64,000 nt of DNA from PALSA-1316 sp964499365 (GCA_964499365.1 CAZCKU010000003.1:62001-126000), one strand, 5' to 3'; positions 1-9,128 are shown, numbered from the stretch's first letter. Notes: a model not told the origin generated them from the letters alone. Numbers and translations: made by a program.

Positions 1-827
1 TGACAAATGGAGCCATTCAACTGGTGGTGAAATACAAGGTGGCACATGCAGATCCTTTCCAAGCTGGTTCTGTCCCAACGGATACTGACTTTACCTACAC
101 AATAGTTCCTGAGCAGAACAATATTACAGCACTATACAGTGCCACTCCTACAGAACTTAATTTTGACTTAAGTCAAAAGCCAATTCCCCTGTGGGCTACA
201 GATGTATATCTTCAAGTTGTTTTCAAGGGAACCCTCGGCAACGAAACCGATGCTGTTGCTGTTGGGTTCAATGATATCAGCGAACCCACACCATTAGACG
301 TGTTCAATAATGCCGACAAGATTTGTCTGTTCAATAACTGGAAAAACGCTGGAAGCCAGGAGGCAGTGAACTTGGTTGATACAAACCCCCACGATGGCAT
401 TCCAGAGTGGGATATCTATGCCCATGATACGACAAATATCTACATAAGACTAATGCCTGCTGACGTTTTTGAATACGGTGCGCAGTTTACACACAATTTG
501 ACCATTCCTCGCCTGAATGCTGGCGAATATCGGCGCTCGGCATACATCCTGAGTGACTACCAGCTCAATCGTAGTTACTATTACACGGAAGTCAAAAAAG
601 AAACAGCTGATACATTTACGTCTTATCACCACAACTGGTATGGATTTGATTCATCTGAGGCGATTAGAAGACAAAGTGATTACTCAGAAGAATGTGCATG
701 TTACGTTGACAACAATCCAACATTCTTTATCTTCAAGGGTATTGAGGCATGGGCTGGTGTAAGCACTGTACTAAACAATATCGGATATCCTACGGGTTAC
801 ATCTGTTATTACACAGAGCTGCCATGA
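1..827 (+). CDS. C-terminal part of a larger, probably exported protein of unknown family (5' end cut by window)
   Basis: The reading frame is open from base 3 to the stop at 827, so a GTG at 24 is only an internal codon and the gene begins before the window. The visible 275 or so residues are rich in aromatic residues, Asn and Thr, with beta-type patterns and no membrane segment. A Cys-x-Cys lies near the C-terminus. This fits the tail of a secreted beta-sandwich protein. I do not recognise the family. The next gene is convergent (Xre, minus strand) after a 260-base gap. That this is a single coding frame is well supported by its length and composition; the role is unknown. Confidence 0.75.
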   Translation, partial: TNGAIQLVVKYKVAHADPFQAGSVPTDTDFTYTIVPEQNNITALYSATPTELNFDLSQKPIPLWATDVYLQVVFKGTLGNETDAVAVGFNDISEPTPLDVFNNADKICLFNNWKNAGSQEAVNLVDTNPHDGIPEWDIYAHDTTNIYIRLMPADVFEYGAQFTHNLTIPRLNAGEYRRSAYILSDYQLNRSYYYTEVKKETADTFTSYHHNWYGFDSSEAIRRQSDYSEECACYVDNNPTFFIFKGIEAWAGVSTVLNNIGYPTGYICYYTELP

Positions 828-941
828 CATATTCAGTATGTTCAATGGATGCGTTATAGAGATTGCAGGAAGAAGACATACAATAAAAGTTTAGACGGCG
901 AGACCTTCCAAATCCCCATTTGAAACTCGTCGTTTTATGGG

Positions 942-970
942 GGTGCCCTAAACCCGATCCCGTGGGCACC
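942..970. terminator. Possible hairpin between convergent genes
   Basis: GGTGCCC at 942-948 can pair with GGGCACC at 964-970 around a 15-base loop. It is followed by a T-rich but interrupted stretch. It lies between the convergent partial gene ending at 827 and the Xre gene ending at 1089, where a terminator is expected. There is no clean T-tract, so this is a weak call. The rest of 828-1088 shows nothing else I can support. Confidence 0.3.
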
Positions 971-1088
971 ACCGCTTTATTTCTTTGTTTCCATGCCACC
1001 CCTTACCTGACTACCTCCTACTCCGAGATAACGCATCAGGAACAAAACGTGGCAAGCACAGACCTAATTGGAAACTGCTTTCGGCGAT

Positions 1089-1439
1089 TTAAGAATCCTT
1101 TGCCGCAAACTTGGCAACCTGGGTTACCAGGCTTCTTCCATCCTTGCTTTTGATGTCTCGGTACGTTTTCAGGAGTTTTAACTCTTCCTGACTTACGGGA
1201 ACAGCCAGTTCTGGCTCCAAACCCTCAAAAAACTGCGTCACAGGCATATGAAGAATCATGGCTATAGCCTGAAGATTATCCACGTTCAGCTTGTTTGTGC
1301 CGTTCTCGTAGCGCTGCACCTGCTGATAAGTTACTCCAAGTTCTTCAGCCAGTGCCTCCTGAGACATCCCGAGGTCCTTCCGCCTTTTCTTGATGATTCC
1401 ACCGAGTTCCTTGCCTGTAATTATCCTCCGTTTTTTCAT
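1089..1439 (-). CDS. Xre/Cro-type helix-turn-helix transcriptional regulator
   Basis: This 116-residue DNA-binding protein has a cro/C1-type helix-turn-helix at about residues 12-66. The pattern is classical: RKDLGMSQEALAEELGV, then YQQVQRYENGTNK. A short C-terminal helical tail of about 45 residues follows. Such regulators control plasmid, phage or toxin-antitoxin genes. It is divergent from the ankyrin gene at 1576, and the 136-base gap between them holds a good promoter, so autoregulation and control of the neighbour are plausible inferences. The start is the ATG at 1439; the upstream ribosome site is weak (CAGGG right before the ATG). Confidence 0.88.
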   Translation of the reverse strand: MKKRRIITGKELGGIIKKRRKDLGMSQEALAEELGVTYQQVQRYENGTNKLNVDNLQAIAMILHMPVTQFFEGLEPELAVPVSQEELKLLKTYRDIKSKDGRSLVTQVAKFAAKDS

Positions 1440-1499
1440 CCCTGACTATACCAATGCAGCTTAAATCCTTACTACAACGCCATATGTGTATAACTGACC

Positions 1500-1529
1500 T
1501 TGATCAATACAATGTCACAGGTGTATTAT
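1500..1529 (+). promoter_or_regulatory. Sigma-70-type promoter for the ankyrin gene
   Basis: TTGATC at 1500-1505 and TATTAT at 1524-1529 are separated by 18 bases. This sits in the divergent gap between the Xre regulator and the gene starting at 1576, and would start transcription near 1536. The Xre protein is the obvious candidate to act here. Confidence 0.5.
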
Positions 1530-1575
1530 TTAAGAGATTTGTACTACATAAATAAGGGAAATACGGGGGTAACAC

Positions 1576-2556
1576 ATGAGGAAAATTGTTTTATTATTAG
1601 TCCTTTTAGCCTATTCCAGCCTGTCTTTTGCCGCTGAATATCCACCTGTGCCGACCAATAGAAGTGAAGCCCTGGCTGAACTCAAAAAAGTGTTCCCATA
1701 CCAGAAGGAGTTTAATACTGGATGGTTTCGGAATGTCTGCACTGACATAGGTAAGAAATCAAGCGGTTTGTCAGATGTTTCAAATCAATACACTATAAGG
1801 GTTGTAGATCTATACTTCGCACTTGGCAAAGAGTTCTCCCCTTCAGAATGTTTATATAATTATATGTCTATGAGGGGTAACTCCATGGATAGTTACACAA
1901 CTGAAGAGGGGGCTCTTAATATTGTCAGTTTTCTCGTTAAAGGGCGGCATGCGGACCCCAACTACAAGCCCAAAGATAAAATATATTTTGGATCAGAATC
2001 TGACTTAACGCTAACAAAGTCTCTCATATACCCCTCGGTTTTCAAGTTTCTTGTTGAAAATGGGGCCAACATTAAAGAAGGAAGAACTTTTGTATCAACC
2101 ACTAAGCAAAGATTCACTTTAAACGGTGGGGGCAACATAAAGAGTAAGAATTGGACGATTCTGCATGATCTTGCATTCTTTCCTCCCGAAACAAATGCGG
2201 CAGAGGTATTAGACATTGCCCTTGGAAAAGGAATCAACATAAACGCCAAGACTGAATGCGGCTTGACGCCCCTGGGGGCAGCTCTTTTGAACCTGAACCT
2301 CGACATGATGAAGTTGCTTATCGCCCGTGGTGCGAATGTGAACGCCACTATTGCGGCGAATAATACAAGTTATACAGTTCAAGGTGACGGCTGTGTTTTT
2401 GCTGGATCTATTCTTAATGTCGCTAAAACCATGGCGAACAAAGAAGCCGAGATAATACTCGAGGACGCTGGGGCAAAGGTAATAACTCCCAAGGAAGCCA
2501 TGGCTGCAGAAAAAGGCAAAGAACAACCAGTGAAACCCAAGAAAAAAGGGAAATAG
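1576..2556 (+). CDS. Exported protein with C-terminal ankyrin repeats
   Basis: The 326-residue protein starts with a clear Sec signal peptide: MRK, a leucine-rich core, then a cut after about residue 20 at SFAA-EY. Ankyrin-type repeats are visible at about residues 150-280, for example TPLGAALLNLNLDMMKLLIA followed by RGANVNA. The tail is Lys/Pro-rich. Ankyrin repeats bind partner proteins, so a periplasmic interaction role is likely, but the partner is unknown. GGGGGT precedes the ATG at a good distance. The TPR gene follows 71 bases downstream on the same strand. Confidence 0.8.
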   Translation: MRKIVLLLVLLAYSSLSFAAEYPPVPTNRSEALAELKKVFPYQKEFNTGWFRNVCTDIGKKSSGLSDVSNQYTIRVVDLYFALGKEFSPSECLYNYMSMRGNSMDSYTTEEGALNIVSFLVKGRHADPNYKPKDKIYFGSESDLTLTKSLIYPSVFKFLVENGANIKEGRTFVSTTKQRFTLNGGGNIKSKNWTILHDLAFFPPETNAAEVLDIALGKGININAKTECGLTPLGAALLNLNLDMMKLLIARGANVNATIAANNTSYTVQGDGCVFAGSILNVAKTMANKEAEIILEDAGAKVITPKEAMAAEKGKEQPVKPKKKGK

Positions 2557-2627
2557 GCGCTTTCATGTGATGGAGACTCTATATTGCATGAAAATATACT
2601 GCAGGATAGTGGGGAGGTAGGAGGGGA

Positions 2628-3575
2628 ATGCCTGATTCAGACAAGAGAAGGAAGGCCGAGGCGCTACGACAGGAAGGTGCCAAGAAGAAGGGATACGAAG
2701 CCTTTAAGTGTTTTCTTGCAGCATTGCAGGAAGATCCCCACAATGCTGCCGCCTGGAATGATCTTGGATGGTCAATAGTTTGGTATACGGAAGAAATCAC
2801 CGCAATCGATGCAAAAGATTCCAATGTCCCATTAACCGACGCTGCGAGACTGCAAATGATGGAAACGGCGATACTGGCTTTTCAACAGGCGTATACATTA
2901 GATGAAAATTTAAAAGAATCTGCCTTTGTAGGCTTAGTCAAGCCAATGCTGGCTAAAGCTCTTTTGGGTAAGATTGAAGACAAAGGGGAGCACTGGGAGC
3001 TATTAACAGAAGGCACTAAAAATGAATCTGGCGAGCATGACTGGATAAAGAGAATTGAAGTTTTGCTCAACCCTGATATCATTATTTACGATTCCAAATT
3101 CGGCGGTGCTTTTCAATACTTCATGTGGGCCACCACGCAAGACGGGCTGAAGAATATAGCCGACACATGGTTTCACACGGCTTCTTTTGGATATCTGGTG
3201 AATTTAGAGCAAAAAGAAGTCGTCAATCCCTTGCATATTCTGAAATTCTTCCTCAAAGAAGCGTTGAGATGCGACCCTAAACACTTCCTGTCCTTAAATC
3301 TCATGCTATCCCTGGTGGAAGGGAATATTACACATTTCGAAGACAGCAACGTCGAAATTGAAGAGTTAGAGCGGCTCGTATATGAAGGCAAGGACCTTGC
3401 AGAACAGTGTTTACAGGTTATTGAATCTGACGTTGAGCAGTATATCGAAAATATGGAGGCTCTCGCCGCTCTAAAAATACCATTAATCGGGAAAGATCAG
3501 GATGACCTCTCTGAAGCCATAAGCAAATTTAACCAGATGGCGGAAATCTTTCAGAAGGCGAGAAATAGGAAGTGA
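2628..3575 (+). CDS. TPR-like cytoplasmic protein
   Basis: The 315-residue soluble helical protein has one or two tetratricopeptide-like units near the N-terminus (GYEAFKCFLAALQEDPHNAA, then AWNDLGW). More helical repeats follow, rich in Glu and Leu. There is no signal peptide or membrane segment. TPR proteins scaffold other proteins. GGAGGTAGGAGGGG precedes the ATG. The stop overlaps the start of the next gene at 3572, so the two are translationally coupled and probably act together. The specific function is unknown. Confidence 0.72.
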   Translation: MPDSDKRRKAEALRQEGAKKKGYEAFKCFLAALQEDPHNAAAWNDLGWSIVWYTEEITAIDAKDSNVPLTDAARLQMMETAILAFQQAYTLDENLKESAFVGLVKPMLAKALLGKIEDKGEHWELLTEGTKNESGEHDWIKRIEVLLNPDIIIYDSKFGGAFQYFMWATTQDGLKNIADTWFHTASFGYLVNLEQKEVVNPLHILKFFLKEALRCDPKHFLSLNLMLSLVEGNITHFEDSNVEIEELERLVYEGKDLAEQCLQVIESDVEQYIENMEALAALKIPLIGKDQDDLSEAISKFNQMAEIFQKARNRK

Positions 3576-4345
3576 GTAATAGCGACAGAACATGCCCATT
3601 TTGCGGCAAGGTAATTGACAGTCAATCCATATTATGCAAGCACTGCAAGAAACTACTTCCACCTGAAGCAAAGGAAAAAGTTGTCCCCGCCACACTGACG
3701 GAAGATGATTTAACTCTTAATGTCGGGGGGCGCAAGGTATCTTTTGCCGTCAACACAGGAACTGTGCTTGGGGAGAGGTCTTCATCCAAAACGCACGTGG
3801 AAAGTTATGGCGGTGGGGCATATGTAGGGCAATATGGCGGATATGTCGAAGCTCCCAGGATATACACCACTACTACAACAAAGCAGGAAATCTGGATCAT
3901 GTACCCTGACGGCAGGGAAGTATGCAAGGATGTATATAATAGCGACGTTAAGGTACACGCTGGTCATAAAGTAAGTTTTGTGTATGCAAAGTTTGAGAAC
4001 ACAAAAGATTATTATTTACTAGGGGTACATAACCACAACATAAGCAAGAGCTTTTCGATCATGCCAGTAGCATATTTTCTTGCCACAGGAGGCTTTCTGA
4101 CAAGAGAACAGGCAATGATGGGAATAAAGTTTCCTACCTGGTGGTGGCTTGGGTCGAGTATATTTCTCACTATTGCAATGCATGGCATTATTGGCCACGA
4201 AGCGGTAGCTCTTCTGCTATCAACTGTGTATGTCATTGGGTTCGTAATATGGTGGCAATCATGGAAAACGAAAAAGGAAAAAGATATCAAGGCCTATTCA
4301 CAAGACATATATGACAGGATTTTTGATTTATTCCCCAAAGCATGA
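3572..4345 (+). CDS. Membrane protein with N-terminal zinc ribbon
   Basis: The 257-residue protein opens with a double CxxC zinc ribbon (CPFCGKV, about 10 residues, CKHCKKL) at residues 8-30. Mixed domains rich in Gly and Tyr follow. The C-terminal half has two or more hydrophobic segments (about residues 195-235) and ends in a charged tail. The start overlaps the end of the TPR gene, which suggests a shared complex at the membrane. A bidirectional terminator follows. The family is not recognised. Confidence 0.72.
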   Translation: MSNSDRTCPFCGKVIDSQSILCKHCKKLLPPEAKEKVVPATLTEDDLTLNVGGRKVSFAVNTGTVLGERSSSKTHVESYGGGAYVGQYGGYVEAPRIYTTTTTKQEIWIMYPDGREVCKDVYNSDVKVHAGHKVSFVYAKFENTKDYYLLGVHNHNISKSFSIMPVAYFLATGGFLTREQAMMGIKFPTWWWLGSSIFLTIAMHGIIGHEAVALLLSTVYVIGFVIWWQSWKTKKEKDIKAYSQDIYDRIFDLFPKA

Positions 4346-4390
4346 GGGGCTAATCACCAATACTGTTTGGCGGATCATCTCGTCCTCAAG

Positions 4391-4416
4391 AAAGGACGGT
4401 AAGATGCCGTCCCTTT
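4391..4416. terminator. Bidirectional intrinsic terminator
   Basis: GGACGG at 4394-4399 pairs with CCGTCC at 4407-4412 around a 7-base loop. AAA flanks it on the left and CTTT on the right, so it can end transcripts from both sides. It lies exactly between convergent genes ending at 4345 and 4421. Confidence 0.65.
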
Positions 4417-4420
4417 CCTT

Positions 4421-4825
4421 TCAGCCGTATCTATTCCGCTGGTTAGATTCCATTTTTGCCATTACGAAAATAAGTACAATACCCACCACCGTCAGGTAAA
4501 GGAAGGTTGTAACGATAGGGGCCCAACCCCACTTCTGGACGATCGCTGATAACACAAGGGCATGAACAGCTACTCCGAAGACGACAAAATACCATTCAAA
4601 ATACTCAGGTTTCTTTGTGTTCACCAAAGATGCCGCTGATACTTGTGGCTGCTTCTTCTTGCCTTTCTTCAGCCTTTTTGCCTCTTCCTTCTGTACATAT
4701 TCCATATTCTGCTGGTACCGCAACTCTGCCTGTTCTCGTGCTTTATGTTGGAAGACAAGAAAAATAGAAGATAAAGCCAGGGTTAACAGTAAGGAGCGTA
4801 GAAGCCATTTCTTTGTATCCCACAT
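4421..4825 (-). CDS. Small membrane protein with charged linker
   Basis: The 134-residue protein has a hydrophobic N-terminal segment at about residues 7-25. A strongly charged helical stretch (AREQAELRYQQ, then KRLKKGKKKQ) follows, with two further hydrophobic segments at about residues 78-120. The topology looks like two or three membrane helices with a cytoplasmic basic loop. Its start lies 3 bases after the stop of the upstream gene (4829-5257), so they form an operon. Function unknown. Confidence 0.65.
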   Translation of the reverse strand: MWDTKKWLLRSLLLTLALSSIFLVFQHKAREQAELRYQQNMEYVQKEEAKRLKKGKKKQPQVSAASLVNTKKPEYFEWYFVVFGVAVHALVLSAIVQKWGWAPIVTTFLYLTVVGIVLIFVMAKMESNQRNRYG

Positions 4826-4828
4826 AGG

Positions 4829-5257
4829 CTAATCCTCCTCTGGCAGCATCAAGGTTAGTACAGGCCGTGGATCATCCCCAGGACCACAGATTCCTTTTAC
4901 TGTCACAACCTTTGGATTACCGCATTTTGTGAGTTGAACCTGAAAAAGAAGAGTATCTGCGTCCCCCGACATTCCGCGGACTCCCACTTTCATCATCTGC
5001 AATAGGTCCGCAAGCCTGGATGCCGTCGTTTCGCCAGCCTCCTCAGCCAGGGTGTCTGCTTCCACAATACCCCACAGCGTTGCTGTGATTGCGCAGGGGA
5101 GGGTTATTCCAAGGGACTTAGCAAAGGTAGTCACATCAATCAGAACGCCGTCCTGGATTGCCTGAGAACGCGTATACATGGAGATAATCTCAAAGCCGTC
5201 CCAGGTGCCACCCTCAACGATATCGCCTTCTTTGTATTCTTTCCTCTCTTCGTTCAT
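4829..5257 (-). CDS. Small mobile-element protein resembling DUF6573
   Basis: The 142-residue soluble acidic protein carries the pattern FEIISMYTRSQAIQDGVLID near the N-terminus, then a LPCAITATLWG-like segment and an RLADLLQMMK helix. I recall this combination from DUF6573-type proteins, which are common on plasmids and integrative elements. The family name is from memory and was not searched. The gene lies 53 bases downstream of the tyrosine recombinase on the same strand. A GGGAGG ribosome site sits within a short GAAC..GTT dyad before the ATG. Confidence 0.65.
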   Translation of the reverse strand: MNEERKEYKEGDIVEGGTWDGFEIISMYTRSQAIQDGVLIDVTTFAKSLGITLPCAITATLWGIVEADTLAEEAGETTASRLADLLQMMKVGVRGMSGDADTLLFQVQLTKCGNPKVVTVKGICGPGDDPRPVLTLMLPEED

Positions 5258-5310
5258 AACAGCCTCCCGTTCTATCTATTTTTTGGAATTAACTCAAGTT
5301 AACAGCATCT

Positions 5311-5937
5311 TTACCACTTGATGTTGTCCATGAAATGCCGTGAATCCCTGGCAAGAACTTTTGTGTATATAAGCGTATTCATGATATTCGCATGTCCAAG
5401 CCATTCCTGCAGAACTGTCACTGGAGTCCCCTGAATGATGCAATTTACGGCAAAGGAATGACGAAATGTATGCGGATGACAGCGTTCGTCTTCAATCCCA
5501 GCATATTTACACGCCTTGTGGATATGGTAATAAGCAGTTTTGCGATTGAAGTTAAACAACAGATCATCCCGTTTAAGTTCATTCTGCGCAATCCATAAGC
5601 CAAGTTCTGCGATAAATTCACCTGGGACTGGAACAACTCTTATCTTGTTCTTGTACTTAATCCCTTTCAGCGTCACAAGCCTAACAGTCTTGCCGTATAG
5701 GTCAATATCTTTGACTCGGCATCTTACAGCCTCTGTTGCCCTGGCTCCCGTATGCCACAAAAAGAGGCAAAGAAACCAGGATTTATAACTGTCATAGTTT
5801 GGATATTTCTCATCTTTAAGATCCTTTGAAAGAATCTGGTGAATTTCATCTGGTGAAAAATATTTTGGCAAGTCCTTCGCCATGACAGCTGCGACGGCAC
5901 GTGCATTGTTTTTTATAGGTACTGGTAACATAGACAT
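5311..5937 (-). CDS. Minimal tyrosine recombinase (catalytic domain only)
   Basis: The 208-residue protein carries all catalytic residues of the lambda-integrase/XerCD family: Arg66 in TGARATEA, Lys91 in TLKGIK, His156-Arg159 in PHTFRHSF, His182 in LGHAN and the Tyr191 nucleophile in LIYTKV. It lacks most of the N-terminal core-binding (SAM-like) domain that usually brings the family to about 300 residues. It would cut and rejoin DNA at a specific site, either to integrate this element or to resolve replicon dimers. It sits at the downstream end of a leftward gene run that begins near the replication gene. The att site was not identified. Confidence 0.88.
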   Translation of the reverse strand: MSMLPVPIKNNARAVAAVMAKDLPKYFSPDEIHQILSKDLKDEKYPNYDSYKSWFLCLFLWHTGARATEAVRCRVKDIDLYGKTVRLVTLKGIKYKNKIRVVPVPGEFIAELGLWIAQNELKRDDLLFNFNRKTAYYHIHKACKYAGIEDERCHPHTFRHSFAVNCIIQGTPVTVLQEWLGHANIMNTLIYTKVLARDSRHFMDNIKW

Positions 5938-5946
5938 AATTGCCCC

Positions 5947-6135
5947 TTAATTATTTATTTTCGTTTCCAGCGTTATCTTTTCTAGTAAATTAAAAACAAC
6001 TTTACATGCAGCGTTTTCATTACCAGTCGGCACAAACCATTGTGCTGGCGAGAAACATATGGCAGCAGCGAGCAAAAAGGTGGTAACAACCATGATAATT
6101 ATTCTCTTTTTTTGAGTGTTCAAATTTGTATTCAT
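5947..6135 (-). CDS. Small single-pass membrane protein
   Basis: The 62-residue protein has a basic N-terminus (KKRIIIMVV), one hydrophobic segment at about residues 12-28, and a short external tail with one Cys. It lies between the prepilin and recombinase genes on the same strand. The ribosome site AAAGGAGA sits in the loop of an AACAG/CTGTT dyad just before the ATG. The function is unknown; an envelope protein or a signal-anchored peptide are both possible. Confidence 0.6.
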   Translation of the reverse strand: MNTNLNTQKKRIIIMVVTTFLLAAAICFSPAQWFVPTGNENAACKVVFNLLEKITLETKINN

Positions 6136-6161
6136 AACAGTCTCCTTTTCTGTTCATTAAT

Positions 6162-6776
6162 TTATGGAAGAACCCTGCACTGTGAAGGATAGGACAGAGA
6201 TGGTGCAGGCCATGGTGTGTAATCTGCGTTTGTGATCTCCGCTCCTGGTTTTATACGACAATAAACATAATTACCGTACATTGCATCCGCAGCAACAGAA
6301 CCAGCCCCATAAGTGCATTGTTTTTGGAACGCGGGAACGAGTTTGTACATGATGTCAGGCTGTAGATGATGCGATACAACAGCAATACCATGTATGCCAG
6401 GTGACGCATGGACATTGTTTTCGCAGCTAACGGCCCAGGATAAACCTAACGTAGCATATGGACTAGTGATATCGTTGCCTATGCTTGGAAGATGCCTATC
6501 TAGGACATTTGCAGGAATTGCAAGTGCTGGTGTTTGGATTGCTGGCGAAGCATTTGTTATTCCCGCAGTACCAGAAGGATAAGCGCTATATTTATCATAG
6601 TAAGATGCAATCGCTGTCTTTATAGCGTTCAATTCTTTTACATATTTCTGGACTTTAGAATCACCAACGCTTGACTGATATCTCATTACAACCACTCCCA
6701 TAAGAAGCGACACTATCATGGTAGCAACAGTAATCTCTATAAGAGAAAAACCTAAGTTATTCTTTAAATGTCTCAT
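6162..6776 (-). CDS. Type IV pilin-like (pseudo)pilin precursor
   Basis: The 204-residue protein has a class-III signal: a short basic leader MRHLKNNLG, then mature FSLIEIT with the conserved Glu at position +5, followed by a roughly 20-residue hydrophobic helix. A prepilin peptidase would cleave after Gly9. The globular part contains four Cys and an ASYYDKYSAYPSG motif, typical of major or minor pilins and type II secretion pseudopilins. No assembly ATPase, platform or peptidase gene is nearby, so it must rely on host machinery. It follows the collagen-like gene, with a 15-bp hairpin abutting its ribosome site. Confidence 0.85.
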   Translation of the reverse strand: MRHLKNNLGFSLIEITVATMIVSLLMGVVVMRYQSSVGDSKVQKYVKELNAIKTAIASYYDKYSAYPSGTAGITNASPAIQTPALAIPANVLDRHLPSIGNDITSPYATLGLSWAVSCENNVHASPGIHGIAVVSHHLQPDIMYKLVPAFQKQCTYGAGSVAADAMYGNYVYCRIKPGAEITNADYTPWPAPSLSYPSQCRVLP

Positions 6777-6790
6777 ATCGTTCGGCTCCT

Positions 6791-6826
6791 TTATCCCATG
6801 GGCAGCATGGACTGCCCATGGGATAA
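6791..6826. promoter_or_regulatory. Perfect 15-bp hairpin between collagen-like and prepilin genes
   Basis: TTATCCCATGGGCAG at 6791-6805 pairs perfectly with its complement at 6812-6826 around a 6-base loop. On the minus-strand transcript it directly precedes the AGGAGC ribosome site of the prepilin gene. It could end, attenuate or stabilise the message, or set the ratio of collagen-like protein to pilin. There is no T-tract after it. Confidence 0.6.
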
Positions 6827-6831
6827 TAAAT

Positions 6832-9126
6832 TTACTGACAATCGGAATTTAAAGCAGTTAAATTACCATCAAAACTGTTTATACACGTTCCGCCGCCAGA
6901 TGCTGGTGATGTCCCGCCAGTAAGCTCTGTCCCAGATATAAGGAAAGGGGCACCAGGTGAAGAATTGAAGATTGCATTCGTGTTTGCCCTTATCCATGAA
7001 CTTGTTATTTTTGTATAATTTGCAAGTCCTGGGGTGTTTGTGTAGATTCCATACGAACTATCAAGATGGCTGTTGGTAACAAGGTAAACGCCGCGGTTAA
7101 GCAGATATACCGCAGAACTTGCTGCGTTACCAGTTGTTCCAACTGCTGAGTTGTTAAGAGTCCCTGTCCCTGTGTATATTCCATAGTTTGTGCCAGGAGA
7201 TAAGGCAGTGATTGACGCATTATCAACATAAGCACCAGCGACGGCGTGTATTCCGTACTGTAAATTTCTTCCTATGTCACCGTTCTTAAACCTTACAACT
7301 CCGCCCCCTGTAGCATAGATTCCATAAGTTCCTGCAGTGATACTTGTATTTTGAATATCAACTGCAGTATTTGTACTTGTTTCAACTCCACGGCTATCAG
7401 AACCAGTAACAGTAATAGTGGAATTTGTAATCTTTGCTGGATTTAGCACTCCTATTCCATTGTCAGTACCAGCACTCACTTGAACAACTACGTTATCTAA
7501 TTCCCCGTCGGGAACCATGCTTGGATTATCTGAAATGCTATTTACGATAGCTGCTCGCCAAGTACTACCTGGGACTATGCCTATGTTCTGAACTGTTACA
7601 TTTTTAATCTTTTTGAATCCAGACAGAACACTGCCAAACGTTGATAGATTGGCTATAGTTGCAGTTGAAAGATCGCCACGTATAAAAGTATTTGTCGTGC
7701 CACTTCCTTCTATTTCAATCCTGTCAAAATCCCTTAATGTGCTTGTAAGCGCATAAGTTCCAGGCATCACGTAAATTTTGCATACGGGAGTCCACAGTGC
7801 ATCATAAACACACCAAGTAGCTTTATCAGCCATCGCAAGATCTAAGTTCGTATAATTACCACCGCTGCCAGCGACAACAGTATAATTTTTATACGCAATA
7901 ACACCGCTGCCAGCTGGTCCCTGTGGGCCTATGGGTCCAATAGCTCCTACTGCCCCTGCTGGGCCAATATTCCCTTGAGGACCTTGCGGCCCAATTGGGC
8001 CAGGTACGCCTTGAATACCCTGTAATCCTTGAGGTCCAATTGGGCCCTGTGGCCCTGGCGCTCCTTGTGCTGCCGCCGTTCCAGGGATACCTTGCGGCCC
8101 CTGAAGTCCCTGTGCACCAGCATCTCCCTTTTGTGCCAGTAAAGCCCACTGTGCGCTTATGTCAGGCTGATGTCCTACGTTTGCAGCAACGAGACTAACC
8201 CAGCTCGATCCTGCGTAGCTTACGCCGTCACCGATTATATAAGTTGTACCAATAGCCCAAGGCCCACGAAATGTAATAGGAGGGCCTGTTGGTCCTGCAT
8301 TACCTTGTATGCCTTGAGAACCCTGCAGTCCTATGGGGCCAGGATTTCCCTGAATTCCCTGCGGCCCTGGTAAACCAATTGGTCCAACAGGCCCTGGTAT
8401 GCCTGGAATACCTTGAATCCCAGGATCACCCTTGTCTCCCTTCGCTACCGCAGTCCCAGGAATACCTTGTGGGCCTGTTGCTCCAGTAGCCCCAGCGGGT
8501 CCCATGTCACCCCTGTCTCCTTTTGGGCCAGCAACACCCTGTGGACCTTGAACACCAGTTGCACCAACATCACCCTTGTCACCTTTAGGCCCTGGTGTCC
8601 CCGAAGACGGCGGTGGATCGTTTGGAATAGCGGTAAATACCCAGTCTTTTGTAGTTTCATCCTGAGTAACCTTAAAAGTTACATCGTAATACTGCGACTT
8701 ATGCGGTAACTGGAAGGAATTGTAAGGATCATCAACAGTAATGTTCTGATTCCCGTTATCCACTGGATGCAGATTATTCGTGTCTGTGCTTGTATTTACA
8801 GGCAAAACCTTGAATACAACGACTCCAGTAATGAGTTTGCCAGTTTCTGGATTAAACTCCCCAGGAACCTCGGAAATCGTCGCGTACTGATCATTGACAC
8901 TGGTCAGTGTAAAAATATCTGGCAAATTCGTGTCATCGCAAGCATTCCCAAGGTTGCAAGTAACGCCATCTTTTGCCTTCAGAATAACGTCTACCATGCC
9001 TCCCTTGGCAATATTAACGCCCTTAAGCGTTAGCGTCCTGCCGTTTACATCATAGATGTTTGCTGCATTGGCAGTACCGCAATATACGAATAACGCCAGA
9101 AACAATATTAAGATTTTCTTATGCAT
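6832..9126 (-). CDS. Exported collagen-like protein with carbohydrate-binding-like insert and beta-helix-like C-terminus
   Basis: This 764-residue protein has a Sec signal peptide (MHKKILILFLALFVYCGTANA). An N-terminal domain of about 150 residues is followed by Gly-X-Y collagen triplets at about residues 176-282 and 333-407. The triplet runs are split by a WAIGTTYIIGDGVSY...WALLAQKGD module (about 286-332). That module resembles short carbohydrate-binding modules found in phage tail fibres and collagen-like fibres. The C-terminal 350 residues have the repeating Asn/Gly/Ser pattern of a right-handed parallel beta-helix. It probably forms a trimeric surface fibre. It is 2 bases downstream of the lipoprotein gene, so they are co-expressed. 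Confidence 0.85.
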   Translation of the reverse strand: MHKKILILFLALFVYCGTANAANIYDVNGRTLTLKGVNIAKGGMVDVILKAKDGVTCNLGNACDDTNLPDIFTLTSVNDQYATISEVPGEFNPETGKLITGVVVFKVLPVNTSTDTNNLHPVDNGNQNITVDDPYNSFQLPHKSQYYDVTFKVTQDETTKDWVFTAIPNDPPPSSGTPGPKGDKGDVGATGVQGPQGVAGPKGDRGDMGPAGATGATGPQGIPGTAVAKGDKGDPGIQGIPGIPGPVGPIGLPGPQGIQGNPGPIGLQGSQGIQGNAGPTGPPITFRGPWAIGTTYIIGDGVSYAGSSWVSLVAANVGHQPDISAQWALLAQKGDAGAQGLQGPQGIPGTAAAQGAPGPQGPIGPQGLQGIQGVPGPIGPQGPQGNIGPAGAVGAIGPIGPQGPAGSGVIAYKNYTVVAGSGGNYTNLDLAMADKATWCVYDALWTPVCKIYVMPGTYALTSTLRDFDRIEIEGSGTTNTFIRGDLSTATIANLSTFGSVLSGFKKIKNVTVQNIGIVPGSTWRAAIVNSISDNPSMVPDGELDNVVVQVSAGTDNGIGVLNPAKITNSTITVTGSDSRGVETSTNTAVDIQNTSITAGTYGIYATGGGVVRFKNGDIGRNLQYGIHAVAGAYVDNASITALSPGTNYGIYTGTGTLNNSAVGTTGNAASSAVYLLNRGVYLVTNSHLDSSYGIYTNTPGLANYTKITSSWIRANTNAIFNSSPGAPFLISGTELTGGTSPASGGGTCINSFDGNLTALNSDCQ

Positions 9127-9128
9127 GA

